This document shows, piece by piece, positions 47,992-61,039 of a stretch of DNA of 64,000 bases; position 1 is the first letter of the stretch; each line of letters opens with the position of its first letter. The DNA is from Nymphaea colorata (Eukaryota; Streptophyta; Magnoliopsida; Nymphaeales; Nymphaeaceae). The notes beneath the pieces were generated by a model that made no database searches, was not told the origin of the DNA, and saw only the letters and a program-made list of their open reading frames with translations. The stretch covers positions 30,909,706 to 30,973,705 of the forward strand of contig NC_045139.1 of assembly GCF_008831285.2 (NCBI RefSeq). The letters are read 5' to 3'. The position numbers and the translations under genes were made by a program.

Positions 47992-48533
47992 ATCATGAGA
48001 TTTCCTCCGACCTCTCACAGGATGCCGTCGGGGACAGTGTGTTTAGTCACGGCCACGTGACTAAAAGTGACGGAGTTGCATATGGGCTGGTGTGAACCCT
48101 TCAATGTTTCTTTATTTTGACATTAACATCTTCAAATGTTTTCCATCGGGGCAATGTGTTCTTTCAGCAAGATAGCTGTTAAGAGCCTGGTTTTGATTTT
48201 GTTACTTGTTTGAATCCATACCAATCTTTACCACTATCAGTCCCGGTGTCCCGAATCACAAGAATAAGAGTCTTTGTTTCTTTCGGATCTAAACAATAGT
48301 TTCAAAATTTGAACTATATTTTTCAAAACTTTTTATGGGATTTTTTTTTTTCAAAAATTTATAATCGACACTCTTTTCCTTTTCGGATCTAAACTATAGC
48401 TTCAAAACTTTGAAGTATATTTTTCAAAACTTTTTAAGGGAAAAATTATTTTTTTTTTTCAAAAAATTATAATGAACACTCTTTTCCTAAGATCTCAGGT
48501 TCGTGTACAAAGGTTGTGTTAAATAGTGATGGG

Positions 48534-48790
48534 TAGGGATGTGAAACAACTCTGATTCAAAATAGGATATACCCTTAATTGTACATGCTTTTTAGATATT
48601 CACATATTGAATTCGAAGTCTGGTTCAAATATGAACCCCAGAAAAAAAAGTCAAATCCAAATCTGATTTCAATTTTACATTCATGTCCGAATCCAACTTC
48701 GAATTTTGAACTGAATTTATCTGATGTTTAATGCAAAGTGTAAAAAGTATTTGATATAGGATAGCTAAATCCAATATGAATTCGAATCCG

Positions 48791-48875
<85 letters not shown>

Positions 48876-48955
48876 CCAAATCCAATCTGATATTAATTTT
48901 TTTTTCTTATTTAATTTTTTTCTAATCAGTTCCGTCGGATTTATTGACATCCATA
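48534..48955. mobile_element. hAT-type MITE in the B5b intron, expanded by a TA array
   Basis: Begins TAGGGATGTGAA and ends TTGACATCCATA. It is the counterpart of 30,601-30,907, with a (TA)n array (48,794-48,871) grown inside it. No target duplication is left. Confidence 0.7.
48794..48871. repeat. (TA)n microsatellite
   Basis: About 39 uninterrupted TA repeats inside the MITE. The B3 counterpart has only a short TA run near 30,846, so this is a large expansion. Confidence 0.95.
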
Positions 48956-50847
48956 AGACGAAGGTACAGTTTGTCTGGCCACCACCTACAAGAATGCTAA
49001 ATCATCAGTTCTATTCTCTAGAATTCAGCATCTGAATAAAGCCCAAACAAGCATAGGCTCTAGGAGTGACGGTACTAGATTTGAAGATTTGTGTTGGTTA
49101 AATCTTATTTTAGAGACAATTTTCCCGAGTTACAAACGGTCTAAAGAAAAACTTTCCCTCATATATATTTACATGATGCAGATTTGGAATAACGCCTTCA
49201 GGCTTCAAGGGTTATGTCGCTATATATTTCTTTTTGGGCCATCTTTTACAGAGAAAATTGACACGCGAGAAGATTCGTACTACATTGCAAAAAAGAACCA
49301 AAGAAGAAGTAACGGCAAAGGCTTTTGGAAATCATGCGGTGAAAAGGAAGCAGTGATGCCTTATGCAGAAGGTAAAAATGTCATGGCAATGTCATTTTTA
49401 GGTGATGCCTTGTTTGAACATGCGCTTCTTACTTCTTCTTATAGTTCTATTAAGTATCTAAATAAAACTCTTCTCCCTCTCTCCTCCACCCATTGTGCCA
49501 CATGAGGGTGTTTTAAAATTCATAAATAAGAATACGTCACAACGAAAATCCGAACAAATAGAAGAGAATCAATTTGCTAGCGTTTTTGTTGCATAAAACT
49601 TGAAGGGTTGCATTCGATTTACCACTCTTCACAATGAAATTCCAATTTCCTGCTTTCTTTTAGCCCAAAAAAGTCACTTGGAGAACTTATGAAGTGTGAA
49701 ACTTTTCAAGGAAATAGGACGTAGATTTTGTTTTTTCCTCTTAGGTTGCGTTTGATTTTCCACCGATCTCAGGCCTAAGGGAATCCGAGATCAATGATAG
49801 CTAACAGTTTTAACAGACTGTAAATTTCAGCATCAACCTCCGCCTTAGATGTCAAATCCATGCTACATAGTAAAAACACATGGGAGGTTCGACACAGGGC
49901 GGGGGATGGTTGGACCAGCAAACCACAGTTCTCAGGTCCAACCTTAAGATTTTAGCATCGAGGGAAATTGTTTTTAAAAAGTATGCATTTGAATTCATGT
50001 CAGATAAACTAACTTTGGTAATGGGCATATCCAATTTGGACTTGATCAATCGACATCCCTAGTCATCAGTAGGGCTCCAAAAGGAGTTATTTGGCACCCA
50101 TAATAGATTGTTATTGTACCAAAATGTAAACAGATTCATGAAACACTATGTTACAGGAGTTTTTGAATCTGCTTCATTTTTTTGGGTAGTTTCACTGAGC
50201 GGCAACAATTTGCTACTGGTGCCAACTTTGTCGCTTTGACCCCCAACTTGCTTGTAGAACCCAAAAAAAAAAAGTTTCTCATGCAATTAGAATTTTTTGT
50301 TCGATGGCTGCAGCTTAAGATATTCCTTGCCCCGTTTGATGTACGAGTGAAATTTTGAGTGGTAAAATTACCATGAAAAAAAATCGAACGAAAAAAGTCA
50401 TACCTCCCCAGACCCGACCTTTTTTCAGGGTAAAATTGCCTTGATCAATTGAATTTGGCAGGACAATTTTTTATATGTTTGATTTGAGTATGAACAGCCA
50501 TACAAAAAGGGTAAGTTTCCCTCGATACATAGTACAATCTCTGTGCATCACCTTTGGTAACTTACCATACAGAAGGGCCTTAGAGACCACTTATGCACTC
50601 ACCTTTCACATAAAAAGAAATGTTTTCCCAATATAGGTGACGTTGTAAGATCTTAATGCCAAATGATTTTAAAAGATTTCTAAGGCATATTCATGGGCAG
50701 AAAAGATTAATGTCATTTAAAAGATGGGTCATGTGTGGGGCTAAAACGTCACACATGAAAGCCAAATTTGATTTGGTTGAGTTACAAAAGGAAATGCAAG
50801 ATGCATGGAATCAACAAAAACAGATGATTATTTCAATTTCTTCCAAG

Positions 50848-50855
50848 TATAAATA
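50848..50855 (+). promoter_or_regulatory. TATA box of A6
   Basis: TATAAATA, 52 bp before the A6 ATG. ACGTCA is retained about 100 bp further upstream. Compared with A2, about 25 bp between TATA box and ATG are deleted. Confidence 0.65.
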
Positions 50856-50906
50856 GGTGCTCACGGTGAAGGCTATGACACGAGTTCCATACGCTGATTT
50901 TTAGCC

Positions 50907-53477
50907 ATGGAGATATCAGATGAAAGGTTGTTTATGGATCATTTGATCCCAAAGCTTCAGAAGCCCAATAGGCCTTGTGATAACAGGATTCATGAACATA
51001 TGGATGTATACGATTTTGCTCTTCAGGACATAATAAGTATAAGCTCTCTCTCTCTCTCACATATTTGGAAGCTTCTTAACTTCAACATGGCATAGTTTTA
51101 TGTATTCTTTTGTGCCAAAATTATTTGATTTAGGAGTTTTTTTTTGTTCCAAATGTTCATGTGGTTTGATTTTCTAGCTTATTCAAATCCAGACCACTTC
51201 TGCCACTATGATCTGAACTATATTTTCAAAATATTAAAGTAGCCAACTTATGTTTTTCAAAAAAATTTCATAAAGAAGTTAAATCTTTTTCAAAAAAAAT
51301 ATGATTAACACTTTTATTCCTAAAACCTCAGGGGGTCAAGGGCCCTGCCAACTCCTCACTTTGCCCCTATATGTCCATTCATATATTAATAAGGAAATTG
51401 AAAATAAAGGGTTGTGTTAAAAGGGAAATAGTATAGCTGGTTGGGCTGGTGAGTAGAAACACTAATCATTAGTTCTATTCAGTGGCAGAGACATGCGGGT
51501 ATGTGTGGGCAATTGTCCACAATCTATAAAAATTTTTATATTTATATTATCGGTGCCCCTAAGTTTTTGCATATCTATATATAATATGCCCCTCAAATAT
51601 ATGGCGAGTGCCCCTCGGCAAAATATTTAGCTACGCAAAAACAGGCAAAGGAACTACGAATGAGATTACTAGTCTCAGAGTTTTGTATTACCAAACGAGT
51701 GACTAAATCACGGCCTAGAGACAATTTTCCTCTAGTCACAAATAGTCTCAAGAATTTTTTTTTCTTCATATGTATTCACGCGATATTGATTTGGAATAAT
51801 GCCTTTTAGGATTTTGCCACTAACATTTTTTTTCCTTTTTTTCTTTTTGGGCCATTTGTTACAGGGAATGTTAGCATGCGTATTCCTTCTTACTTCCTTT
51901 TAAAGAAGACCCAAAAAAGAAGTAACAACGACGGGTATTGGGTATTATGTGGTGGAGAAGAGAGAGTGCTGTCCTCAAAAAATGAAGTAATTGGAAGAAA
52001 GACAAAGTTCCAATACTGTGTTGGGCAAATGAAAAATGCCTCAAAATCAGTTGCTACTGGCTGGTTCCTCACTGAATATTGTCTTGACAAAGATTTTGGA
52101 GCTCAAAAAAACATACGAAAAAATTCAGTGAGTACTAAAACACATCTATATTTGCTGCCCATATTAATTGTGCGTGCACACACACACACATATTAACTAA
52201 GTGCATTTACATAAACTGTTATATTAGGTCCATGCCCATGTATGTATAAAGTTACAAAAAAAACTGCAAATTTCGATTCTACATGGCATTCTCGTGTGTG
52301 CATCTTCATTATAATTTTTTTTTCTTAAATTTGAAGGTTCAATTCATCATAAAATAACATATGATTTGATTGAAAATAACCAACTAAGTTCCTCAAAGCA
52401 ATCATTGATTTAGATTTTGATCAATTACGGTAACTTAGGTGTCCCTACGAGATTGGTGTAACGGCTTAGGGTGGGGGCTGGTAGGTGGCTAGTCTTGATT
52501 TTGAGTATCAAGGTCTTCAACCTTTTGTGCTGCAAAAGGTGGGTTGTCGATATGCAAGTTGAAGTGCAGTAAAAGTAGCACCTTCAACACTAAAAGCAAG
52601 CCTTATACCTTTGGAGGACATGGGATTGGGTAAAATCTTCGGTTCTCTACTTGGCAGCCGCTCCCCCTACCTTGCTGGCCTGAAATTACGGTAACATATG
52701 TTTCTATTAATATTGGAACCATTCTTATCATACCTGTTTAAGATATTGTGAATTTGCATGAAACCTCAATATAGGATATAAGGAGGCATTTGACTGCCTT
52801 CCATCTATTCTGATCTAAGCTTCTTAAGAATTGTATCAATGGACTCTCCCTCTATAAGTCCTTTTTCTCAATTCAAAGCTCAAAATTAAGATTTCCAAAT
52901 CTTTGGTTTGATGAACTATGAATTTGGTGTAGAATTAGTGCTATATGAACGAAATCTTGTCAAATGACCCACAAATCTGAAGGAGTCAAAATCAGCTATG
53001 AACTGAATACTTGTTCGTGGCCCTTATAAAAATATTATACAAGTGATAAGACAACTGGTATTTGATGTAGCCTGCCCAAATGCTACTGCTACTTCTGGAA
53101 AAGAGATTTAGCATACTTCAACTGTTTAATGTAATTTTTTACGTGGTTAAACTGGAACGTGAGCTTCTATGAGAAGTGGCCCATACACTTCCATAAAATT
53201 CATTTATTTACATTCCAACTATTAAATTATTATATATTGGTTAATGACAATAAGCCACTTATTAATACCTTAGCCAAAAATTTCTACCTATGCACTCAAG
53301 TAGTAGTTTGCCAATTAATCTGAAAAGAATAGTAGAATGCAGCAAAAATTGGTTTTTACCTTTTGGTTGAACTTTGTTGAAGTAATGTTACTTGAATTGC
53401 TCAATGAACAGGACGAGTACATCATCTGCAAAGTACAGTTTGTGGGCACTCGGGGGGCGAGTTCTTCAGCATCCTAA
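50907..53477 (+). CDS. Mini NAC-domain-like protein A6, 3 exons, 152 aa
   Basis: Exon 1 50,907-51,036, exon 2 51,865-52,127, exon 3 53,412-53,477, with the same phases and splice motifs as A1 and A2. It starts MEISDERLFMDHLIPKLQKP and keeps DVYDFALQD, GYWVLCGG, KFQYCVG, ATGWFLTEYCL and DEYIICKVQF. Differences from A2 include NVSMRIPSY for NVNMRTPSY, KNIRKNS for KNIPKNS, and GTRGAS for GSWGES near the C-terminus. It ends at the same early TAA as the other A copies. TATA box, splice sites and frame are intact, so it may be expressed. Subdomain A is truncated and the WKATG core is WVLCG, so classical NAC DNA binding is not expected. Confidence 0.74.
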
Positions 53478-53736
53478 ATTGCATCGGGCCTACAAGTTTC
53501 ATGATGGAAGTAAAAGAAGCAAGTTTTATGATCGAGTCAGAGCAGAAGAATGGGTTCTCGCTAGTTCCCTCCCATTTATAACCATGTATTCAAAACACTG
53601 TTGGATTTACTAGTTCTAGAATTTGTGGTTGTAGCTTGTAGAAGGGAGAAAACTTAGTTTTATTACAATGGATGTATGGGATTCTTCATCAGATAAAAGC
53701 CTAGTTCTGAATCTTTGATGTGTGAGTGTGTGTGTT

Positions 53737-53868
<132 letters not shown>

Positions 53869-54232
53869 CAGGAGATTTCCTCCGACCTCTCACAGCATGC
53901 CGCCATGCATCGGGGCAGTGTGTTTAGTCACGGCCACGTGAAGCATAGTGACGGAGTTGCACATGGGCTGGTGTGAACCTTTCAAATGTTTCTTTATTTT
54001 GACATTAACATCTTCAAATATTTTCCATGTTATATATACCAGTGCTTCGTCTGATATTGAAACCTGTGAATGAGTGCCCCTCCATAAAATTTTCCTGGCA
54101 GAATTGGACGAAGAGCAGGATGGCTGGAGGATTTCACTTTTCTCTCTCTCTCTCTCTCTCTCGTTGTGTGTGTGCTTGTGTGTCTACCTATCCATCTATC
54201 TATATGTATTGTAGAGCTACAAACGACTACAT

Positions 54233-54360
54233 ATACGGCGAGTTGTTCATGCCACTGTTTGTTCTAACCGAACAAGAACATCCAAGCTCTAGACATTCGA
54301 CGCCAAAGTCGGCTTTCTTCACTGGCATTAGCTTGGAGGCCAGTAATTCCTCTTTCTCAT
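54233..54360 (+). pseudogene. Exon-like island upstream of B7, unknown protein
   Basis: Duplicate of the island at 29,581-29,735, reading YGELFMPLFVLTEQE and HSTPKSAFFTGISLE in the same frame. The protein is unrecognised, and flanking sequence differs by indels. No splice sites can be assigned. Confidence 0.3.
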
Positions 54361-54443
54361 TAACAGTGTTCCAGAAAAGGCAACAATGTTGATCGACAAT
54401 CACTGACGCTTATGTAAGATGCCAAAGTGTAAATGATTTAATA

Positions 54444-54521
54444 AGATTTTTTGGAGATATTTATGGATAGAAAAGATGAATACCATTTGATATTTATGGA
54501 TAGAAACGATGAATACCATTT
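54444..54521. repeat. Short tandem duplication, about 34 bp
   Basis: GATATTTATGGATAGAAA followed by GATGAATACCATTTG occurs twice in a row. B3 has it once (near 29,819). Confidence 0.85.
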
Positions 54522-54674
54522 GCAAGATTTCTAATGGATATGTAAGGAGAAAAAACATTAATTCAGTAAAGAAAGGATTTCCTCCAACCAAATTTGAGTT
54601 GCTTGAGTCATGGAAGGAAATGCTAGATGTATAGAAGCAATAGAAAAGAAGCCCATTTCAACCCTTTTTCTAAG

Positions 54675-54682
54675 TATAAATA
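54675..54682 (+). promoter_or_regulatory. TATA box of B7
   Basis: TATAAATA, 79 bp before the exon 1 ATG, as in B3. The core promoter is still intact although the gene carries a nonsense codon. Confidence 0.6.
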
Positions 54683-54753
54683 AGTGCTGACGGTGAAGAC
54701 TATAACACTCAGTGTGGAGGTTAGAAAGACAACGAGTAGCATAGACTTTAACC

Positions 54754-57047
54754 ATGGAAACATCAGACGAGGGGTTGATCATTTTCCATTTGGTTCCGAA
54801 GTATCAGAAACCCAATGCTGTTATTGATTCGTATGTTCATGATGCTGATATCTACAGTTTCAGTTTTCAGGACCTAAAAGGTATAGCCTCTCTCTCTCTC
54901 TCCCTCTCCCTCTTTCTCTCTCTCTCTCTCTCTCTCTCTACCCCCTCTTTTGAAAGCTTTTAACTTCAATTTGGCGAAGTTTTATGTATTCTTTTTTCAG
55001 CCATCGTATTCTTTTTTCAGCAAGATGGCTGTTAAGAGCCTGGTTTTGATTTTGTTACTTGTTTGAATCCATACCAATCTTTACCACTATGAAGCGCAGA
55101 GCTAAGAATCTTTTTTCTTGGGGATCTAAACTACAGCTTCAAAATTTGAACTATATTTTTCAAAACTTTCTAAGGGAAACTTTATTTATTTTTCTCAAAA
55201 AATTATAATCAACACTCTTTTCCTAAGATCTCAGAGGGCCGTGGCCCCAGCCAACCCCTGACTCCTCCCTTGCACGTCCATTTATATACTAATAGGGAAA
55301 CTGAAAATTGTGTACGAAAGGTTGTGTTAAATAGTGATGGGTGGAGATGTCAAACAAATGAGATTCAAATAAGATATACCCTTAATTGTATCTGCTTTTT
55401 AGATATTCACATATTCAAATTTGAAGTCTGCTTCAAACATAAACCCCAAAAACAAGTCATATCCAAATCTGATTTCAATTTTACATTCATGTCCGAATCC
55501 AACTTTGAATTTTGAACTGAATTTATCCGATGTTTAATGCAAAAAGTAAAAACATTTGATATAGGATAACTAAATCCAATTTGAATTCGAATCGGATCAT
55601 ATATATTCAATTGGATGTCATTTCTTAAATCCAGATCCAATCTGACATTAATTTATTTTGTTTTTCATATTTAATTTTTTTCTAAACAGTTCGGTCGGAT
55701 TTATTGCCACCAACTACAAGAATGCTCAATAATCAGTTCCATTCTCTAGAAGTCAACATCTGAATAAAGCCCAAACAAGCATAGGCTCTAGGAGTGAGGG
55801 TACTAGATTTGAAGATTTGTGATACCCAAATGAGTGGTTAAATCTTAGCTTAGAGACAATTTCCCCGAGTTGCAAACGATCTAAAGAAAAACTTTCCCTC
55901 ATATATATTTACATGACAAAGATTTGGAACAACGCCTTAAGTGTTATGTCGCTATTTTATTTTTTTTTTTCGGCCATCTTTTACAGAGAAAGTTGACATG
56001 CGAGAAGATTCGTACTACATTACAAAAAAGAACCAAAAAAGGAGTAACGGCAAAGGCTTTTGGAAATAATGTGGTGAAAAGGAAGCAGTGATGCCTTATG
56101 CAGAAGGTAAAGCACTTGGAACCAAGGAGAAGTTCCAATACTGTCATGGCAACGTCAATGATGCCAAAAATGTAACTCGCACAGGCTGGTTCCTCACCGA
56201 ATATTGTCTTGATAAAAACTATGGAGCTCTACATGGCATTCCAAAGGATTCAGTAAGCACCAAAACACATTCCTATTTGCTGCCCATATGTATATATGTT
56301 TTTGTCTGCGCTCATATTTCCTGTGTGCATTTGTATCAAATGTTATAATGGGGCCATGCCCACGTAAGCATAAAGTCATAAAAACTATATTCGCATATTG
56401 TGATTCCACATCGCATCCTCATGTTTGCATCTTCATTATAAATTTTTTGATATTTTGATGTCGAATTCATCATAACATATGATTTGATTGAAATAATATG
56501 CAACTAAGAGACGTTCCAGAAAGAATGATTGGTCTAGATTTTGGCCAATTAAGGTAGCTTAGTTATGCATATGTTTTTATTAAGATTAGAATTATTTTTA
56601 TGGTGTCTATTTAAAATATGTTTGCATGTAAACCACATGTAGAACACAGGAGGCGTTTGATAGCCTTTCATGATTTCATCTACTGTGATCTAAGATCCTG
56701 AGGAATTGTATTAATCGACTTTCCCTCAAGACCTTTCTTCAATACGAAAAACAAAATAAAGATTTCAAATATGTTTTGTATGTCTGATCAGAAATCCTTA
56801 GTTTCGGGAACTATGAATTTAGTGTAGAATTATTGCCATATCAGAAATCTTGTCAAATAAAACCCACAGTTTTAAAATCTAAAGTTTGGCTGTTATTATT
56901 ATTATTTTGTTAAAACCTTGTTGAAGTTAATGAGACTTGGAATTGTACAATGAACAGGCAGATTATGTAGTTTGCAAGGTCAAATTTGAGGACAACTGGG
57001 CCCCCAGTTCTTCGACATCGTCAGTCCCGGCGCAACCAGCTTCATGA
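54754..57047 (+). pseudogene. B7: B-type mini NAC gene with a nonsense codon
   Basis: Exon 1 54,754-54,880 encodes the same residues as B3. Exon 2 55,987-56,252 has the TCA codon of WKSCG changed to TAA (56,067-56,069), a stop at codon 70 inside subdomain C. The frame is otherwise open to the end of exon 2, and exon 3 (56,958-57,047) encodes the same ADYVVCKVKF...PAQPAS tail and stop as B3. Splice sites and TATA box remain. The rest of the coding sequence is little decayed, so inactivation is recent. A 69-residue product without subdomains D-E could be made. C-to-A at this site also needs checking as an assembly error. Confidence 0.8.
55342..55705. mobile_element. Degraded hAT-type MITE in intron 1 of B7
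   Basis: Starts TGGAGATGTCAA with the GATTC-rich body of the family. The right end is lost: sequence passes from GGTCGGATTTATTG directly to CCACCAACTAC. Counterpart of 30,601-30,907. Confidence 0.6.
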
Positions 57048-57179
57048 TGGAAGTAAAAGAGGCAACTTCCATGATCGAGTGAGAACAGAAGAATGGGTGC
57101 TTGCTAGCTTCTTCCCGTGCAGAACCATGTATTCCGAGCACTGATAGATTTTCACCAGCTCTAGAATTTGTGGTTAGAG

Positions 57180-60100
57180 CATTGGATGCATGATTGTGTT
57201 GACTGAATCTCGACGCATATATGCGTTAAATAAAATTTATTTGCCAATTAAAATAAACTTTTGATTATTATTTGATGCGAAAACAAGATTTCAAAAGTCA
57301 TCAATTTTTTAAATGCTTCAAAAATCACCTTTTACATTAACAAATAACTCATAACCTAAACGATGTTGATTTCCTATTTAATATAAACTCGCCTAAATCA
57401 CACAGTTAAGGCATGATTAGCAAGATTTTTAGAAGACATGAAAGTAGAACGAATATCACAGCATTAAGTAGTTTGACAACTTCTGTAGTGGCAAATATTA
57501 TTCTTAAACTTATACCCCTGTGCATATCCCTCTAAATCTGAGGTAAAAGATAAAGAAAGAAAGAAAGAGAGCTTGAAAATTCTAAAGTGGTAGAAGTGAA
57601 CTTGTGCAATGACCTCTCACTTTAATATCGTCTTGTCATTTATTTAAGATACAATGGTATTCAATCTTCTCATCTTGTTAAGCCAATCCCAAAGGGGCTA
57701 TTTAGCATGAAGAACACTGTGTGAGTGTCTTATTAATCTGTGACAAACATTGGGAGAAATTAATGGAACACTTGTTTAAGTAGTCTATGAATATCCTTCA
57801 ATATTTGAGGAAGATTTCATTCACATGATGTTCCTCAAATGCAAACAACCCCTACATTACTAATTTTAGGGTGTAGAAAATGGTCATGAAAAACAAAAAA
57901 CCGAGTGCGCTGAGAGAAAAAGGACATGAAAACGATTGAAGAGGAGGATTTGCAAAGTAAGTCCCAAAACGGGACATTGTTGACATGCGAAATTTGACCT
58001 TTACTGGTGCTGAAATGATTGTTTCTAAGATGGATTAGAGATTGGGATCTGACCTACCCATACAATGTTCGGCTGTTTTTAGCGCCTTTACTTGACCAAG
58101 GACTAAACCATACCTTTCCGCTGTTTAAGAAATTAAATATTGTCATATACCTAATTAGGATAGATGATTAAAATAAATCAACCATAGATTTTAATTGAAA
58201 TACATGTTGTTCAATGCTTGGTCAAGATTCCCATACTAGGCTTACATATAACATGAACAATAGTAGCTAACTAATACGTTATATACATTGCTACAATGTA
58301 TCAAATTATCTACAAAGGTAAGAATAAGTGAAAACTGATGGAAAACTGCTTAAGATTTTATGAAGTAAGCTTTTCTCATCATGCATTCAAGTCGTTTATG
58401 CAGCAAAATAGGGGGAAAACTTCATGCCTTGCTTGGGGCATCTTCTTTAGCAAAAGATTGTTGCGCGTGTGCTTTCTAGAAACAAAATGGTACTTAATAT
58501 GACATGGCATTTGACATTAATGCATTAAAGAAAAGTAATTAAACACATGCATGAGAAACGAATGTGCATATATTGTTAAGTCATAAACTGGTGCACATTA
58601 TTTAACATTTGGTAACTTATATGAATAACCAACTCATATATAGCTTGCGAATCCTGCAACTTGAACAATTGAAACTTGAGAGATATAGCGGTGGGGTTCT
58701 TCACCAGACAAAGGGCGTTGATTACCCGTAGATCTGTTGATCGGCACAAGAAGGCGAATGCCAAACGGCAAGCCTGAAAATAATTGGAAAAGGAATGAAG
58801 AAGAAGCATCAGGAGAATAAACAATTTGACTTAGACTCCATTAAGTTAAATGACATACTTCTGAGGCCACACAAAACCAACCAAAGTTCGTGAAGAAAGA
58901 ATTCCCAATAGTTCGAAGCAGTTTGTTCTCGAAGACCAGGAAATTTATCCAAGACAGCCCAAGAAATGACCAACCAAGCGGTCTGAAGTTCTGCACGTCT
59001 GAATAAGCATCTCTCTTGTCAGGGAAGGCTAAATCTGATTCTCTAATTGGGCACCAACTAAATAAAGGTTCTAAAAATAACATCTCATAATATGCACCAA
59101 AAAAATGTTTAGAAGGCTACAAGCTATAAAAAAGCCAGTTACATATTTCGCTCTCAGTTTTACAAACTTGAAAGAAAAGGGAAAACAACAATACGGGCAA
59201 CATCCATCTAATAGTTCTGTTGATTGCTAGTACGCACAGTGAACCGAATCATGGACAAAAACAGAGAACTTCCAGCGCTCATTCTTTCCAAGATTCCATT
59301 GATTCACATCGAAAACCCTAATCTTACCATGGTTTTACTCGTTTTCTGTTGCGGATTCTCTAGATATCGATTTGGAAGAAAGCTTCAAATCCGTAAAACT
59401 TACACATAAACCAGTTGTGGTGAATGCCGAATGCCGTCGGAGAATGTTGGAGGGGAAGCGAGGGCATGTGCAAAGAGAGAGAGAGAGCAGAGAGACCATG
59501 ATGTCGCTAGAGGGAGAAAACACGCGCAGGCAGGAAACTGCGTCCGTGAATGCCGCCGGAAGAGGCCGTTTAATGAAGAGAAATGCCGCCTTTCGAGTGG
59601 GAAGGAGGTGGAGGCACGACATAACTTTATTGGCGTGAAAAACAAACGTCAGAAAAGGTCTTTATTGATGTCACAGAAACGTCGACGAAGCGCACCTTTT
59701 TGTCCACATTTAAGTCTAGGTCAAACCGTGGATAAAAGCCAAACATTAACTGACTACGAGAAACAGAAACAGCGTTGATGGAGAGGGATCCACAGCGTAA
59801 TCTTTACTGACGCTAGTGAAAGACAATCAGTAATGATCAAAACATTTATGGGGATGGCTCCTTCTTCAGAAGTGAAAAAGGAAGCAGAGTACGACAGCCA
59901 TTAGTTTTGCTGATTTTGTCAGTAAACATCCAAGGCCCCATCTGGTTTTGAGGCAATGCAGAGAGTGATCATAGGGTACCAATGTAGAAACGAAGATTGT
60001 CTGAGTGGGCAACTGCCCACACACATAACCCGCACCTGCATCTGCCTCATTACTGTTTCCTATTGTTTGTTAGTAGTGCTTAACATTTTCTGTTTTTTTT

Positions 60101-61025
60101 GTCTTCAAAACCAATGAATGTTGGTTTGTACCAACGTTTTTGCCCGGATCAGAGAAAATTGACCTTTGACTGACGCAAAAAAATCCTACACTCCAATCGA
60201 TAGTTGGATCTGAATTCTCATATTCAATTGATCTGGATTCAAATCAACCACAAAATTGAGGCATGGACAATCTCCATATCAAACTCTGGTGACATCTGTA
60301 AAAAGATAGCACTGATATGCAAATTGAAATACAGGAGAACACCACTCTGAAACATCATAAAGCAGCTTTGGACCCTTAAAAGATTTTTTGGGAGAAGGGT
60401 GGGGAGGGCTTCGGCCTTCACTCAGATGATGTAAGAATAACCTTTCGCTCACCCGAAATAACAAAGAAAAAAAAAATCCTATATCAGGTAACTTTTGTGT
60501 GTTATTTGTTAGAAAAACACAAGAGTAAACTAACTTGGACCTCACATTTGTAATCCAAATTGCCACTATAGCTTGTACGACAACAATTGCATGTTGGCAA
60601 TAATGAAAAACAGGCTTGAGATTTTGATATATTTAAAACACGCCTAAGTTTCCCATTTTGTCTATGCCGGGGGGCAGGAGGTCGCGGGCCGGCGGAGATG
60701 ACGGCCATTCCATCCTTTTTTCCTACACCAATAAAAAACAAAAAAAAAAACTGCTGGTCTTCTCCCTCGCGGATGGTGACCTGCCATCGCCGGTCGAAAA
60801 TCCTAAAGTCCCTAGGTGAAGGAACTGAATGGCCTTTCCCTTTTCCATTTTATCATTCAATGTACTATGCCAAGGGTCCAGCCAAGGATGGGCCCACATG
60901 GCCCTCGCCCATCTAAAAAAAAAAAAAAAATTATATGTAAATTTTAAAAAAATGTATTTGTTTTATATAAAAATTTTGAAAAATGATATTTTGATCAGTA
61001 TCAAAATATAGATGAAAAAATTTTA
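57180..61025. repeat. Spacer of the A-B-C block, copy 2 (paralogous to 32,900-37,145)
   Basis: Collinear with the first spacer from TTGGATGCATGATTGTGTTG onward. It begins directly after B7 because the GT-rich 3' flank of B is missing. It contains about 165 bp (about 58,910-59,075) absent from copy 1 and ends at a deletion junction near 61,030. No gene is recognised apart from the minus-strand locus at 58,576-59,622. Confidence 0.8.
58576..59622 (-). other. Putative minus-strand gene of unknown function, copy 2
   Basis: Same layout as 34,584-35,469: an ATG near 59,501 reading MVSLLSLSLCTCPRFPSNIL, a GTAAGT donor-like site, the TTAGGGTTTTCG box, and an exon-like stretch (about 58,650-58,784) after ATTATTTTCAG reading RLAFAFLCRSTDLRVINALC, then LVKNPTAISLKFQLF. 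Relative to copy 1 the first part has a 7-bp GGCATTC duplication that shifts the frame before the donor. Either this copy is broken or the first stretch is untranslated leader. Product unrecognised. Confidence 0.3.
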
Positions 61026-61039
61026 GTTCCGCCCTGCAC

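Larger units (their letters stand above)
48160..49409 (+). pseudogene. B5b: fragment of a B-type mini NAC gene
   Basis: Promoter and exon 1 of class B are missing: near 48,160 the sequence jumps from the region 5' of the B promoter to intron 1. Intron 1 follows, with its MITE (48,534-48,955). Exon 2 starts at 49,252 and reads DSYYIAKKNQRRSNG and GFWKSCGEKEAVMPYAEG, then loses about 30 bp present in B3. At about 49,409 it joins sequence that belongs upstream of A6. No exon 3 follows. This is a recombination relic. Confidence 0.75.

Noticed and set aside
48625-48885. 86-aa frame rich in Ile-Tyr
   Set aside because: Translation of a (TA)n array and MITE sequence; not a gene.
49744-49943. Second type of TTA-flanked MITE (also near 18,857 and 24,974)
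   Set aside because: TTA flanks are present but the ends match for only about five bases, so an inverted-repeat element cannot be supported.
58841-59083. 80-aa minus-strand frame in the second spacer
   Set aside because: Most of it lies in about 165 bp absent from the first spacer copy; no homology or splice context, so indel history explains it better than a gene.
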